Shown piece after piece: positions 25,801-39,154 of a stretch of DNA of 64,000 bases (position 1 is its first letter; every line of letters starts with the position of its first letter). The translations under genes were made by a program, and so were the position numbers. This DNA is from Ilex aquifolium. Taxonomy: Eukaryota; Streptophyta; Magnoliopsida; Aquifoliales; Aquifoliaceae. Location: contig OX637401.1 in assembly GCA_951799425.1 (NCBI GenBank), positions 32,475,780-32,539,779 on the forward strand, given 5' to 3'. Below the pieces are notes generated by a model. It was not told where the DNA came from. It worked only from the letters and a program-made list of their open reading frames with translations, and did not search any database.

Positions 25801-28800
25801 CAATTTTGATCTGAATATATTGGTTAGGGTTTCAAGTTCTCATTTCAATGCCGCAAGAGTTAGCTCAATCCGAGTTCGGGAGAAAAAGTTATGTGCGATA
25901 TACTATTTCATTTTAAAGGAGGACTACTTATTACACCAAACTTGCGTTACAATAGAGCCCATGCTAGAGGATTTTTCATGACTTTTGATGTGAATAAAAT
26001 GGTTAGGGATTCAAGAATTCTTTATAATGCAGCAAGAATCATCTTAATCAGAGACCGGAGTAAAAAGTTATGTCAGAAATACTAAAAAATAGGAAATTAC
26101 TTTTTTTTCCTAGTGGAGGGGAATGGCCAACTATACCAAACTTCCATCACCATTTCGAACTTGTTAGAAGATGAATCACCAATTTTGATCTCAATATATT
26201 GGTTAGGGTTTCAAGTTCTCATTACAATGCCGCAAGAGTTAGCTCAATCCGAGTTCGGGAGAAAAAGTTATGTCTGATATACTATTTCATTTTAAAGGAG
26301 GACTACTTATTACACCAAACTTACGTTACAATAGAGCCCATGCTAGAGGATTTTTCATGACTTTTGATGTGAATAAAATGGTTAGGGATTCAAGAATTCT
26401 TTATAATGCAGCAAGAATCATCTTAATCAGAGACCGGAGTAAAAAGTTATGTCAGAAATACTAAAGAGTGGGAAATTACTTTTTTTTCCTAGTGGAGGGG
26501 AATGGCCAACTATACCAAACTTCCATCACCATTTCGAACTTGTTAGAAGATGAATCACCAATTTTGATCTCAATATATTGGTTAGGGTTTCAAGTTCTCA
26601 TTTCAATGCCGCAAGAGTTAGCTCAATGCGAGTTCGGGAGAAAAAGTTATGTCCGATATACTATATCATTTTAAAGGTGGACTACTTATTACACCAAACT
26701 TGCGTTACAATAGAGCCCATGCTAGAGGATTTTTCATGACTTTTGATGTGAATAAAATGGTTAGGGATTCAAGAATTCTTTACAATGCCGCAAGAATCAT
26801 CTTATTCAGAGACCGGAGTAAAAAGTTATGTCCGAAATACTAAAGAATGGGAAATTACTTTTTTTTCCTAGTGGAGGGGAATGACCAACTATACCAAATT
26901 TCCATCACCATTTCGAACTTGTTAGAAGATGAGTCACCAATTTTGATCTCAATATATTGGTTAGGGTTTCAAGTTCTCATTTCAATGCCGCAAGAGTTAG
27001 CTCAATCCGAGTTCGGGAGAAAAAGTTATGTCCGATATACTAATTCATTTTAAAGGTGGACTACTTATTACACCAAACTTGCGTTACAATAGAGCCCATG
27101 CTAGAGGATTTTTCATGACTTTTGATGGGAATAAAATGGTTAGGGATTCAAGAATTCTTTACAATGCAGCAAGAATCATCTTAATCAGAGACCGGAGTAA
27201 AAAGTTATGTCAGAAATACTAAAGAATGGGAAATTACTTTTTTTTCCTAGTGGAGGGGAATGGCCAACTATACCAAACTTCCATCACCATTTCGAACTTG
27301 TTAGAAGATGAATCACCAATTTTGATCTCAATATATTGGTTAGGGTTTCAAGTTCTCATTTCAATGCCGCAAGAGTTAGCTCAATCCGAGTTCGGGAGAA
27401 AAAGTTATGTGCGATATACTATTTCATTTTAAAGGAGGACTACTTATTACACCAAACTTGCGTTACAATAGAGCCCATGCTAGAGGATTTTTCATGACTT
27501 TTGATGTGAATAAAATGGTTAGGGATTCAAGAATTCTTTATAATGCAGCAAGAATCATCTTAATCAGAGACCGGAGTAAAAAGTTATGTCAGAAATACTA
27601 AAAAATAGGAAATTACTTTTTTTTCCTAGTGGAGGGGAATGGCCAACTATACCAAACTTCCATCACCATTTCGAACTTGTTAGAAGATGAATCACCAATT
27701 TTGATCTCAATATATTGGTTAGGGTTTCAAGTTCTCATTACAATGCCGCAAGAGTTAGCTCAATCCGAGTTCCGGAGAAAAAGTTATGTCTGATATACTA
27801 TTTCATTTTAAAGGAGGACTACTTATTACACCAAACTTGCGTTACAATAGAGCCCATGCTAGAGGATTTTTCATGACTTTTGATGTGAATAAAATGGTTA
27901 GGGATTCAAGAATTCTTTATAATGCAGCAAGAATCATCTTAATCAGAGACCGGAGTAAAAAGTTATGTCAGAAATACTAAAAAATAGGAAATTACTTTTT
28001 TTTCCTAGTGGAGGGGAATGGCCAACTATACCAAACTTCCATCACCATTTCGAACTTGTTAGAAGATGAATCACCAATTTTGATCTCAATATATTGGTTA
28101 GGGTTTCAAGTTCTCATTTCAATGCCGCAAGAGTTAGCTCAATGCGAGTTCGGGAGAAAAAGTTATGTCCGATATACTATATCATTTTAAAGGTGGACTA
28201 CTTATTACACCAAACTTGCGTTACAATAGAGCCCATGCTAGAGGATTTTTCATGACTTTTGATGTGAATAAAATGGTTAGGGATTCAAGAATTCTTTACA
28301 ATGCCGCAAGAATCATCTTATTCAGAGACCGGAGTAAAAAGTTATGTCCGAAATACTAAAGAATGGGAAATTACTTTTTTTTCCTAGTGGAGGGGAATGA
28401 CCAACTATACCAAACTTCCATCACCATTTCGAACTTGTTAGAAGATGAGTCACCAATTTTGATCTCAATATATTGGTTAGGGTTTCAAGTTCTCATTTCA
28501 ATGCCGCAAGAGTTAGCTCAATCCGAGTTCGGGAGAAAAAGTTATGTCCGATATACTAATTCATTTTAAAGGTGGACTACTTATTACACCAAACTTGCGT
28601 TACAATAGAGCCCATGCTAGAGGATTTTTCATGACTTTTGATGGGAATAAAATGGTTAGGGATTCAAGAATTCTTTACAATGCCGCAAGAATCATCTTAT
28701 TCAGAGACCGGAGTAAAAAGTTATGTCCGAAATACTAAAGAATGGGAAATTATTTTTTTTCCTAGTGGAGGGGAATGGCCAACTATACCAAACTTCCATC

Positions 28801-31574
28801 AGCATTTCGAACTTGTTAGAAGATGAATCACCAATTTTAATCTCAATATATTGGTTAGGGTTTCAAGTTCTGATTTCAATGCCGCAAGAGTTAGCTCAAT
28901 CCGAGTTCGGGAGAAAAAGTTATGTGCGATATACTATTTCATTTTAAAGGAGGACTACTTATTACACCAAACTTGCGTTACAATAGAGCCCATGCTAGAG
29001 GATTTTTCATGACTTTTGATGTGAATAAAATGGTTAGGGATTCAAGAATTCTTTATAATGCAGCAAGAATCATCTTAATCAGAGACCGGAGTAAAAAGTT
29101 ATGTCAGAAATATTAAAAAATAGGAAATTACTTTTTTTTCCTAGTGGAGGGGAATGGCCAACTATACCAAACTTCCATCACCATTTCGAACTTGTTAGAA
29201 GATGAATCACCAATTTTGATCTCAATATATTGGTTAGGGTTTCAAGTTCTCATTACAATGCCGCAAGAGTTAGCTCAATCCGAGTTCGGGAGAAAAAGTT
29301 ATGTCTGATATACTATTTCATTTTAAAGGAGGACTACTTATTACACCAAACTTGCGTTACAATAGAGCCCATGCTAGAGGATTTTTCATGACTTTTGATG
29401 TGAATAAAATGGTTAGGGATTCAAGAATTCTTTATAATGCAGCAAGAATCATCTTAATCAGAGACCGGAGTAAAAAGTTATGTCAGAAATACTAAAAAAT
29501 AGGAAATTACTTTTTTTTCCTAGTGGAGGGGAATGGCCAACTATACCAAACTTCCATCACCATTTCGAACTTGTTAGAAGATGAATCACCAATTTTGATC
29601 TCAATATATTGGTTAGGGTTTCAAGTTCTCATTTCAATGCCGCAAGAGTTAGCTCAATGCGAGTTCGGGAGAAAAAGTTATGTCCGATATACTATATCAT
29701 TTTAAAGGTGGACTACTTATTACACCAAACTTGCGTTACAATAGAGCCCATGCTAGAGGATTTTTCATGACTTTTGATGTGAATAAAATGGTTAGGGATT
29801 CAAGAATTCTTTACAATGCCGCAAGAATCATCTTATTCAGAGACCGGAGTAAAAAGTTATGTCAGAAATACTAAAAAATAGGAAATTACTTTTTTTTCCT
29901 AGTGGAGGGGAATGGCCAACTATACCAAACTTCCATCACCATTTCGAACTTGTTAGAAGATGAATCACCAATTTTGATCTCAATATATTGGTTAGGGTTT
30001 CAAGTTCTCATTTCAATGCCGCAAGAGTTAGCTCAATGCGAGTTCGGGAGAAAAAGTTATGTCCGATATACTATATCATTTTAAAGGTGGACTACTTATT
30101 ACACCAAACTTGCGTTACAATAGAGCCCATGCTAGAGGATTTTTCATGACTTTTGATGTGAATAAAATGGTTAGGGATTCAAGAATTCTTTACAATGCCG
30201 CAAGAATCATCTTATTCAGAGACCGGAGTAAAAAGTTATGTCCGAAATACTAAAGAATGGGAAATTACTTTTTTTTCCTAGTGGAGGGGAATGACCAACT
30301 ATACCAAACTTCCATCACCATTTCGAACTTGTTAGAAGATGAGTCACCAATTTTGATCTCAATATATTGGTTAGGGTTTCAAGTTCTCATTTCAATGCCG
30401 CAAGAGTTAGCTCAATCCGAGTTCGGGAGAAAAAGTTATGTCCGATATACTAATTCATTTTAAAGGTGGACTACTTATTACACCAAACTTGCGTTACAAT
30501 AGAGCCCATGCTAGAGGATTTTTCATGACTTTTGATGGGAATAAAATGGTTAGGGATTCAAGAATTCTTTACAATGCCGCAAGAATCATCTTATTCAGAG
30601 ACCGGAGTAAAAAGTTATGTCCGAAATACTAAAGAATGGGAAATTACTTTTTTTTCCTAGTGGAGGGAAATGGCCAACTATACCAAACTTCCATCAGCAT
30701 TTCGAACTTGTTAGAAGATGAATCACCAATTTTGATCTCAATATATTGGTTAGGGTTTCAAGTTCTGATTTCAATGCCGCAAGAGTTAGCTCAATCCGAG
30801 TTCGGGAGAAAAAGTTATGTGCGATATACTATTTCATTTTAAAGGAGGACTACTTATTACACCAAACTTGCGTTACAATAGAGCCCATGCTAGAGGATTT
30901 TTCATGACTTTTGATGTGAATAAAATGGTTAGGGATTCAAGAATTCTTTATAATGCAGCAAGAATCATCTTAATCAGAGACCGGAGTAAAAAGTTATGTC
31001 AGAAATACTAAAAAATAGGAAATTACTTTTTTTTCCTAGTGGAGGGGAATGGCCAACTATACCAAACTTCCATCACCATTTCGAACTTGTTAGAAGATGA
31101 ATCACCAATTTTGATCTCAATATATTGGTTAGGGTTTCAAGTTCTCATTACAATGCCGCAAGAGTTAGCTCAATCCGAGTTCGGGAGAAAAAGTTATGTC
31201 TGATATACTATTTCATTTTAAAGGAGGACTACTTATTACACCAAACTTGCGTTACAATAGAGCCCATGCTAGAGGATTTTTCATGACTTTTGATGTGAAT
31301 AAAATGGTTAGGGATTCAAGAATTCTTTATAATGCAGCAAGAATCATCTTAATCAGAGACCGGAGTAAAAAGTTATGTCAGAAATACTAAAAAATAGGAA
31401 ATTACTTTTTTTTCCTAGTGGAGGGGAATGGCCAACTATACCAAACTTCCATCACCATTTCGAACTTGTTAGAAGATGAATCACCAATTTTGATCTCAAT
31501 ATATTGGTTAGGGTTTCAAGTTCTCATTTCAATGCCGCAAGAGTTAGCTCAATGCGAGTTCGGGAGAAAAAGTT
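22859..31574 (+). repeat. Copy B of the 23-unit segmental duplication
   Basis: This is a near-identical copy of 13764-22479. It carries its own g-to-a changes at 24602 and 30668, and has t at 23007 where copy A has a. All multi-unit irregularities of copy A are kept, including doubled class-1 units (29680 and 30059), the hybrid class-2 unit (27028) and the 378-bp unit (28544). So few differences over about 8.7 kb indicate a recent event. Confidence 0.88.
28544..28921 (+). repeat. 378-bp unit, copy B partner of 19449
   Basis: It carries the same single-base loss, between 28752 and 28753, exactly 9,095 bp from the copy A deletion. It also shares the ttttaatctc change near 28835, seen in copy A near 19740. 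Confidence 0.9.
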
Positions 31575-33090
31575 ATGTCCGATATACTATATCATTTTAA
31601 AGGTGGACTACTTATTACACCAAACTTGCGTTACAATAGAGCCCATGCTAGAGGATTTTTCATGACTTTTGATGTGAATAAAATGGTTAGGGATTCAAGA
31701 ATTCTTTACAATGCCGCAAGAATCATCTTATTCAGAGACCGGAGTAAAAAGTTATGTCCGAAATACTAAAGAATGGGAAATTACTTTTTTTTCCTAGTGG
31801 AGGGGAATGACCAACTATACCAAACTTCCATCACCATTTCGAACTTGTTAGAAGATGAGTCACCAATTTTGATCTCAATATATTGGTTAGGGTTTCAAGT
31901 TCTCATTTCAATGCCGCAAGAGTTAGCTCAATCCGAGTTCGGGAGAAAAAGTTATGTCCGATATACTAATTCATTTTAAAGGTGGACTACTTATTACACC
32001 AAACTTGCGTTACAATAGAGCCCATGCTAGAGGATTTTTCATGACTTTTGATGGGAATAAAATGGTTAGGGATTCAAGAATTCTTTACAATGCCGCAAGA
32101 ATCATCTTATTCAGAGACCGGAGTAAAAAGTTATGTCCGAAATACTAAAGAATGGGAAATTACTTTTTTTTCCTAGTGGAGGGGAATGGCCAACTATACC
32201 AAACTTCCATCAGCATTTCGAACTTGTTAGAAGATGAATCACCAATTTTGATCTCAATATATTGGTTAGGGTTTCAAGTTCTGATTTCAATGCCGCAAGA
32301 GTTAGCTCAATCCGAGTTCGGGAGAAAAAGTTATGTGCGATACACTATTTCATTTTAAAGGAGGACTACTTATTACACCAAACTTGCGTTACAATAGAGC
32401 CCATGCTAGAGGATTTTTCATGACTTTTGATGTGAATAAAATGGTTAGGGATTCAAGAATTCTTTATAATGCAGCAAGAATCATCTTAATCAGAGACCGG
32501 AGTAAAAAGTTATGTCAGAAATACTAAAAAATAGGAAATTACTTTTTTTTCCTAGTGGAGGGGAATGGCCAACTATACCAAACTTCCATCACCATTTCGA
32601 ACTTGTTAGAAGATGAATCACCAATTTTGATCTCAATATATTGGTTAGGGTTTCAAGTTCTCATTACAATGCCGCAAGAGTTAGCTCAATCCGAGTTCGG
32701 GAGAAAAAGTTATGTCTGATATACTATTTCATTTTAAAGGAGGACTACTTATTACACCAAACTTGCGTTACAATAGAGCCCATGCTAGAGGATTTTTCAT
32801 GACTTTTGATGTGAATAAAATGGTTAGGGATTCAAGAATTCTTTACAATGCAGCAAGAATCATCTTAATCAGAGACCGGAGTAAAAAGTTATGTCAGAAA
32901 TACTAATGAATGGGAAATTACTTTTTTTTCCTAGTGGAGGGGAATGGCCAACTATACCAAACTTCCATCACCATTTCGAACTTATTAGAAGATGAATCAC
33001 CAATTTTGATCTCAATATATTGGTTAGGGTTTCAAGTTCTCATTTCAATGCCGCAAGAGTTAGCTCAATCCGAGTTCGGGAGAAAAAGTT
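30059..33090 (+). repeat. Two successive tetramers (1,516 bp each)
   Basis: Units at 30059, 30438, 30817, 31196 have the class order 1-2-3-4 and are repeated in order at 31575, 31954, 32333, 32712. Copies share ctatatcat in class 1, tactaattc in class 2 and catcagcat plus gttctgatt between classes 2 and 3. Differences I saw are the g-to-a at 30668, tacact for tatact near 32341, and a changed end of half A in the last unit (ttctttacaatgcagc and taatgaatggg). Confidence 0.82.
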
Positions 33091-33469
33091 ATGTGCGATA
33101 TACTATTTCATTTTAAAGGTGGACTACTTATTACACCAAACTTGCGTTACAATAGAGCCCATGCTAGAGGATTTTTCATGACTTTTGATGGGAATAAAAT
33201 GGTTAGGGATTCAAGAATTCTTTACAATGCCGCAAGAATCATTTTATTCAGAGACCGGAGTAAAAAGTTATGTCCGAAATACTAAAGAATGGGAAATTAC
33301 TTTTTTTTCCTAGTGGAGGGGAATGGCCAACTATACCAAACTTCCATCACCATTTCGAACTTGTTAGAAGATGAATCACCAATTTTGATCTCAATATATT
33401 GGTTAGGGTTTCAAGTTCTCATTTCAATGCCGCAAGAGTTAGCTCAATGCGAGTTCGGGAGAAAAAGTT
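33091..33469 (+). repeat. Hybrid class 1/2 unit
   Basis: This unit begins gttatgtgcg like a class-1 unit but carries the class-2 tag gatgggaat, replacing both members of a 1-2 pair, so the local order is 4-(1/2)-1-3. A second unit of the same form starts at 34607, four units (1,516 bp) away. Deletion of one unit by crossing-over between adjacent class-1 and class-2 units would produce it. Confidence 0.72.
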
Positions 33470-35364
33470 ATGTCAGATATACTATATCATTTTAAAGGTG
33501 GACTACTTATTACACCAAACTTGCGTTACAATAGAGCCCATGCTAGAGGATTTTTCATGACTTTTGATGTGAATAAAATGGTTAGGGATTCAAGAATTCT
33601 TTACAATGCCGCAAGAATCATCTTATTCAGAGACCGGAGTAAAAAGTTATGTCCGAAATACTAAAGAATGGGAAATTACTTTTTTTTCCTAGTGGAGGGG
33701 AATGGCCAACTATACCAAACTTCCATCAGCATTTCGAACTTGTTAGAAGATGAATCACCAATTTTGATCTCAATATATTGGTTAGGGTTTCAAGTTCTGA
33801 TTTCAATGCCGCAAGAGTTAGCTCAATCCGAGTTCGGGAGAAAAAGTTATGTGCGATATACTATTTCATTTTAAAGGAGGACTACTTATTACACCAAACT
33901 TGCGTTACAATAGAGCCCATGCTAGAGGATTTTTCATGACTTTTGATGTGAATAAAATGGTTAGGGATTCAAGAATTCTTTATAATGCAGCAAGAATCAT
34001 CTTAATCAGAGACCGGAGTAAAAAGTTATGTCAGAAATACTAAAAAATAGGAAATTACTTTTTTTTCCTAGTGGAGGGGAATGGCCAACTATACCAAACT
34101 TCCATCACCATTTCGAACTTGTTAGAAGATGAATCACCAATTTTGATCTCAATATATTGGTTAGGGTTTCAAGTTCTCATTACAATGCCGCAAGAGTTAG
34201 CTCAATCCGAGTTCGGGAGAAAAAGTTATGTCTGATATACTATTTCATTTTAAAGGAGGACTACTTATTACACCAAACTTGCGTTACAATAGAGCCCATG
34301 CTAGAGGATTTTTCATGACTTTTGATGTGAATAAAATGGTTAGGGATTCAAGAATTCTTTACAATGCAGCAAGAATCATCTTAATCAGAGACCGGAGTAA
34401 AAAGTTATGTCAGAAATACTAATGAATGGGAAATTACTTTTTTTTCCTAGTGGAGGGGAATGGCCAACTATACCAAACTTCCATCACCATTTCGAACTTA
34501 TTAGAAGATGAATCACCAATTTTGATCTCAATATATTGGTTAGGGTTTCAAGTTCTCATTTCAATGCCGCAAGAGTTAGCTCAATCCGAGTTCGGGAGAA
34601 AAAGTTATGTGCGATATACTATTTCATTTTAAAGGTGGACTACTTATTACACCAAACTTGCGTTACAATAGAGCCCATGCTAGAGGATTTTTCATGACTT
34701 TTGATGGGAATAAAATGGTTAGGGATTCAAGAATTCTTTACAATGCCGCAAGAATCATTTTATTCAGAGACCGGAGTAAAAAGTTATGTCCGAAATACTA
34801 AAGAATGGGAAATTACTTTTTTTTCCTAGTGGAGGGGAATGGCCAACTATACCAAACTTCCATCACCATTTCGAACTTGTTAGAAGATGAATCACCAATT
34901 TTGATCTCAATATATTGGTTAGGGTTTCAAGTTCTCATTTCAATGCCGCAAGAGTTAGCTCAATCCGAGTTCGGGAGAAAAAGTTATGTGCGATATACTA
35001 TTTCATTTTAAAGGAGGACTACTTATTACACCAAACTTGCGTTACAATAGAGCCCATGCTAGAGGATTTTTCATGACTTTTGATGTGAATAAAATGGTTA
35101 GGGATTCAAGAATTCTTTATAATGCAGCAAGAATCATCTTAATCAGAGACCGGAGTAAAAAGTTATGTCAGAAATACTAAAAAATAGGAAATTACTTTTT
35201 TTTCCTAGTGGAGGGGAATGGCCAACTATACCAAACTTCCATCACCATTTCGAACTTGTTAGAAGATGAATCACCAATTTTGATCTCAATATATTGGTTA
35301 GGGTTTCAAGTTCTCATTTCAATGCCGCAAGAGTTAGCTCAATGCGAGTTCGGGAGAAAAAGTT

Positions 35365-37638
35365 ATGTCAGATATACTATATCATTTTAAAGGTGGACTA
35401 CTTATTACACCAAACTTGCGTTACAATAGAGCCCATGCTAGAGGATTTTTCATGACTTTTGATGTGAATAAAATGGTTAGGGATTCAAGAATTCTTTACA
35501 ATGCCGCAAGAATCATCTTATTCAGAGACCGGAGTAAAAAGTTATGTCCGAAATACTAAAGAATGGGAAATTACTTTTTTTTCCTAGTGGAGGGGAATGA
35601 CCAACTATACCAAACTTCCATCACCATTTCGAACTTGTTAGAAGATGAGTCACCAATTTTGATCTCAATATATTGGTTAGGGTTTCAAGTTCTCATTTCA
35701 ATGCCGCAAGAGTTAGCTCAATCCGAGTTCGGGAGAAAAAGTTATGTCCGATATACTAATTCATTTTAAAGGTGGACTACTTATTACACCAAACTTGCGT
35801 TACAATAGAGCCCATGCTAGAGGATTTTTCATGACTTTTGATGGGAATAAAATGGTTAGGGATTCAAGAATTCTTTACAATGCCGCAAGAATCATCTTAT
35901 TCAGAGACCGGAGTAAAAAGTTATGTCCGAAATACTAAAGAATGGGAAATTACTTTTTTTTCCTAGTGGAGGGGAATGGCCAACTATACCAAACTTCCAT
36001 CAGCATTTCGAACTTGTTAGAAGATGAATCACCAATTTTGATCTCAATATATTGGTTAGGGTTTCAAGTTCTCATTTCAATGCCGCAAGAGTTAGCTCAA
36101 TCCGAGTTCGGGAGAAAAAGTTATGTGCGATATACTATTTCATTTTAAAGGAGGACTACTTATTACACCAAACTTGCGTTACAATAGAGCCCATGCTAGA
36201 GGATTTTTCATGACTTTTGATGTGAATAAAATGGTTAGGGATTCAAGAATTCTTTATAATGCAGCAAGAATCATCTTAATCAGAGACCGGAGTAAAAAGT
36301 TATGTCAGAAATACTAAAAAATAGGAAATTACTTTTTTTTCCTAGTGGAGGGGAATGGCCAACTATACCAAACTTCCATCACCATTTCGAACTTGTTAGA
36401 AGATGAATCACCAATTTTGATCTCAATATATTGGTTAGGGTTTCAAGTTCTCATTTCAATGCCGCAAGAGTTAGCTCAATGCGAGTTCGGGAGAAAAAGT
36501 TATGTCAGATATACTATATCATTTTAAAGGTGGACTACTTATTACACCAAACTTGCGTTACAATAGAGCCCATGCTAGAGGATTTTTCATGACTTTTGAT
36601 GTGAATAAAATGGTTAGGGATTCAAGAATTCTTTACAATGCCGCAAGAATCATCTTATTCAGAGACCGGAGTAAAAAGTTATGTCCGAAATACTAAAGAA
36701 TGGGAAATTACTTTTTTTTCCTAGTGGAGGGGAATGACCAACTATACCAAACTTCCATCACCATTTCGAACTTGTTAGAAGATGAGTCACCAATTTTGAT
36801 CTCAATATATTGGTTAAGGTTTCAAGTTCTCATTTCAATGCCGCAAGAGTTAGCTCAATCCGAGTTCGGGAGAAAAAGTTATGTCCGATATACTAATTCA
36901 TTTTAAAGGTGGACTACTTATTACACCAAACTTGCGTTACAATAGAGCCCATGCTAGAGGATTTTTCATGACTTTTGATGGGAATAAAATGGTTAGGGAT
37001 TCAAGAATTCTTTACAATGCCGCAAGAATCATCTTATTCAGAGACCGGAGTAAAAAGTTATGTCCGAAATACTAAAGAATGGGAAATTACTTTTTTTTCC
37101 TAGTGGAGGGGAATGGCCAACTATACCAAACTTCCATCAGCATTTCGAACTTGTTAGAAGATGAATCACCAATTTTGATCTCAATATATTGGTTAGGGTT
37201 TCAAGTTCTGATTTCAATGCCGCAAGAGTTAGCTCAATCCGAGTTCGGGAGAAAAAGTTATGTGCGATATACTATTTCATTTTAAAGGAGGACTACTTAT
37301 TACACCAAACTTGCGTTACAATAGAGCCCATGCTAGAGGATTTTTCATGACTTTTGATGTGAATAAAATGGTTAGGGATTCAAGAATTCTTTATAATGCA
37401 GCAAGAATCATCTTAATCAGAGACCGGAGTAAAAAGTTATGTCAGAAATACTAAAAAATAGGAAATTACTTTTTTTTCCTAGTGGAGGGGAATGGCCAAC
37501 TATACCAAACTTCCATCACCATTTCGAACTTGTTAGAAGATGAATCACCAATTTTGATCTCAATATATTGGTTAGGGTTTCAAGTTCTCATTACAATGCC
37601 GCAAGAGTTAGCTCAATCCGAGTTCGGGAGAAAAAGTT
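35365..37638 (+). repeat. Tandem trimers of classes 1-2-3 (1,137 bp each)
   Basis: Units 35365, 35744, 36123 (classes 1, 2, 3) are followed by 36502, 36881, 37260 in the same order with no class 4 between. Both class-1 units start gttatgtcag, a rare change also seen at 33470. The second copy has ggttaaggt near 36813 and gttctgatt near 37206; the first has gttctcatt. Confidence 0.75.
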
Positions 37639-39154
37639 ATGTCTGATATACTATTTCATTTTAAAGGAGGACTACTTATTACACCAAACTTGCGTTACAA
37701 TAGAGCCCATGCTAGAGGATTTTTCATGACTTTTGATGTGAATAAAATGGTTAGGGATTCAAGAATTCTTTACAATGCAGCAAGAATCATCTTAATCAGA
37801 GACCGGAGTAAAAAGTTATGTCAGAAATACTAATGAATGGGAAATTACTTTTTTTTCCTAGTGGAGGGGAATGGCCAACTATACCAAACTTCCATCACCA
37901 TTTCGAACTTATTAGAAGATGAATCACCAATTTTGATCTCAATATATTGGTTAGGGTTTCAAGTTCTCATTTCAATGCCGCAAGAGTTAGCTCAATCCGA
38001 GTTCGGGAGAAAAAGTTATGTGCGATATACTATTTCATTTTAAAGGTGGACTACTTATTACACCAAACTTGCGTTACAATAGAGCCCATGCTAGAGGATT
38101 TTTCATGACTTTTGATGTGAATAAAATGGTTAGGGATTCAAGAATTCTTTACAATGCCGCAAGAATCATCTTATTCAGAGACCGGAGTAAAAAGTTATGT
38201 CCGAAATACTAAAGAATGGGAAATTACTTTTTTTTCCTAGTGGAGGGGAATGACCAACTATACCAAACTTCCATCACCATTTCGAACTTGTTAGAAGATG
38301 AATCACCAATTTTGATCTCAATATATTGGTTAGGGTTTCAAGTTCTCATTTCAATGCCGCAAGAGTTAGCTCAATCCGAGTTCGGGAGAAAAAGTTATGT
38401 CCGATATACTATTTCATTTTAAAGGTGGACTACTTATTACACCAAACTTGCGTTACAATAGAGCCCATGCTAGAGGATTTTTCATGACTTTTGATGGGAA
38501 TAAAATGGTTAGGGATTCAAGAATTCTTTACAATGCCGCAAGAATCATTTTATTCAGAGACCGGAGTAAAAAGTTATGTCCGAAATACTAAAGAATGGGA
38601 AATTACTTTTTTTTCCTAGTGGAGGGGAATGGCCAACTATACCAAACTTCCATCACCATTTCGAACTTGTTAGAAGATGAATCACCAATTTTGATCTCAA
38701 TATATTGGTTAGGGTTTCAAGTTCTCATTTCAATGCCGCAAGAGTTAGCTCAATCCGAGTTCGGGAGAAAAAGTTATGTGCGATATACTATTTCATTTTA
38801 AAGGAGGACTACTTATTACACCAAACTTGCGTTACAATAGAGCCCATGCTAGAGGATTTTTCATGACTTTTGATGTGAATAAAATGGTTAGGGATTCAAG
38901 AATTCTTTATAATGCAGCAAGAATCATCTTAATCAGAGACCGGAGTAAAAAGTTATGTCAGAAATACTAAAAAATAGGAAATTACTTTTTTTTCCTAGTG
39001 GAGGGGAATGGCCAACTATACCAAACTTCCATCACCATTTCGAACTTGTTAGAAGATGAATCACCAATTTTGATCTCAATATATTGGTTAGGGTTTCAAG
39101 TTCTCATTTCAATGCCGCAAGAGTTAGCTCAATCCGAGTTCGGGAGAAAAAGTT

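Larger units (their letters stand above)
1..39154 (+). repeat. Left domain: tetramer-based higher-order repeat (classes 1-2-3-4)
   Basis: Units fall into four classes by linked changes. Classes 1 and 2 end half A with cttattcag and tgtccgaaat; classes 3 and 4 have tgcagcaag, cttaatcag and tgtcagaaat. Class 2 uniquely has gatgggaat. Class 3 starts gttatgtgcg and class 4 usually gttatgtctg. Reading unit starts gives 1-2-3-4 runs such as 1640, 2017, 2396, 2775 and 30059, 30438, 30817, 31196 (period about 1,516 bp). Deviations are doubled positions (3154, 7321, 14901, 20964) and missing class 4 (13006-16795, 35365-37638). Confidence 0.82.
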
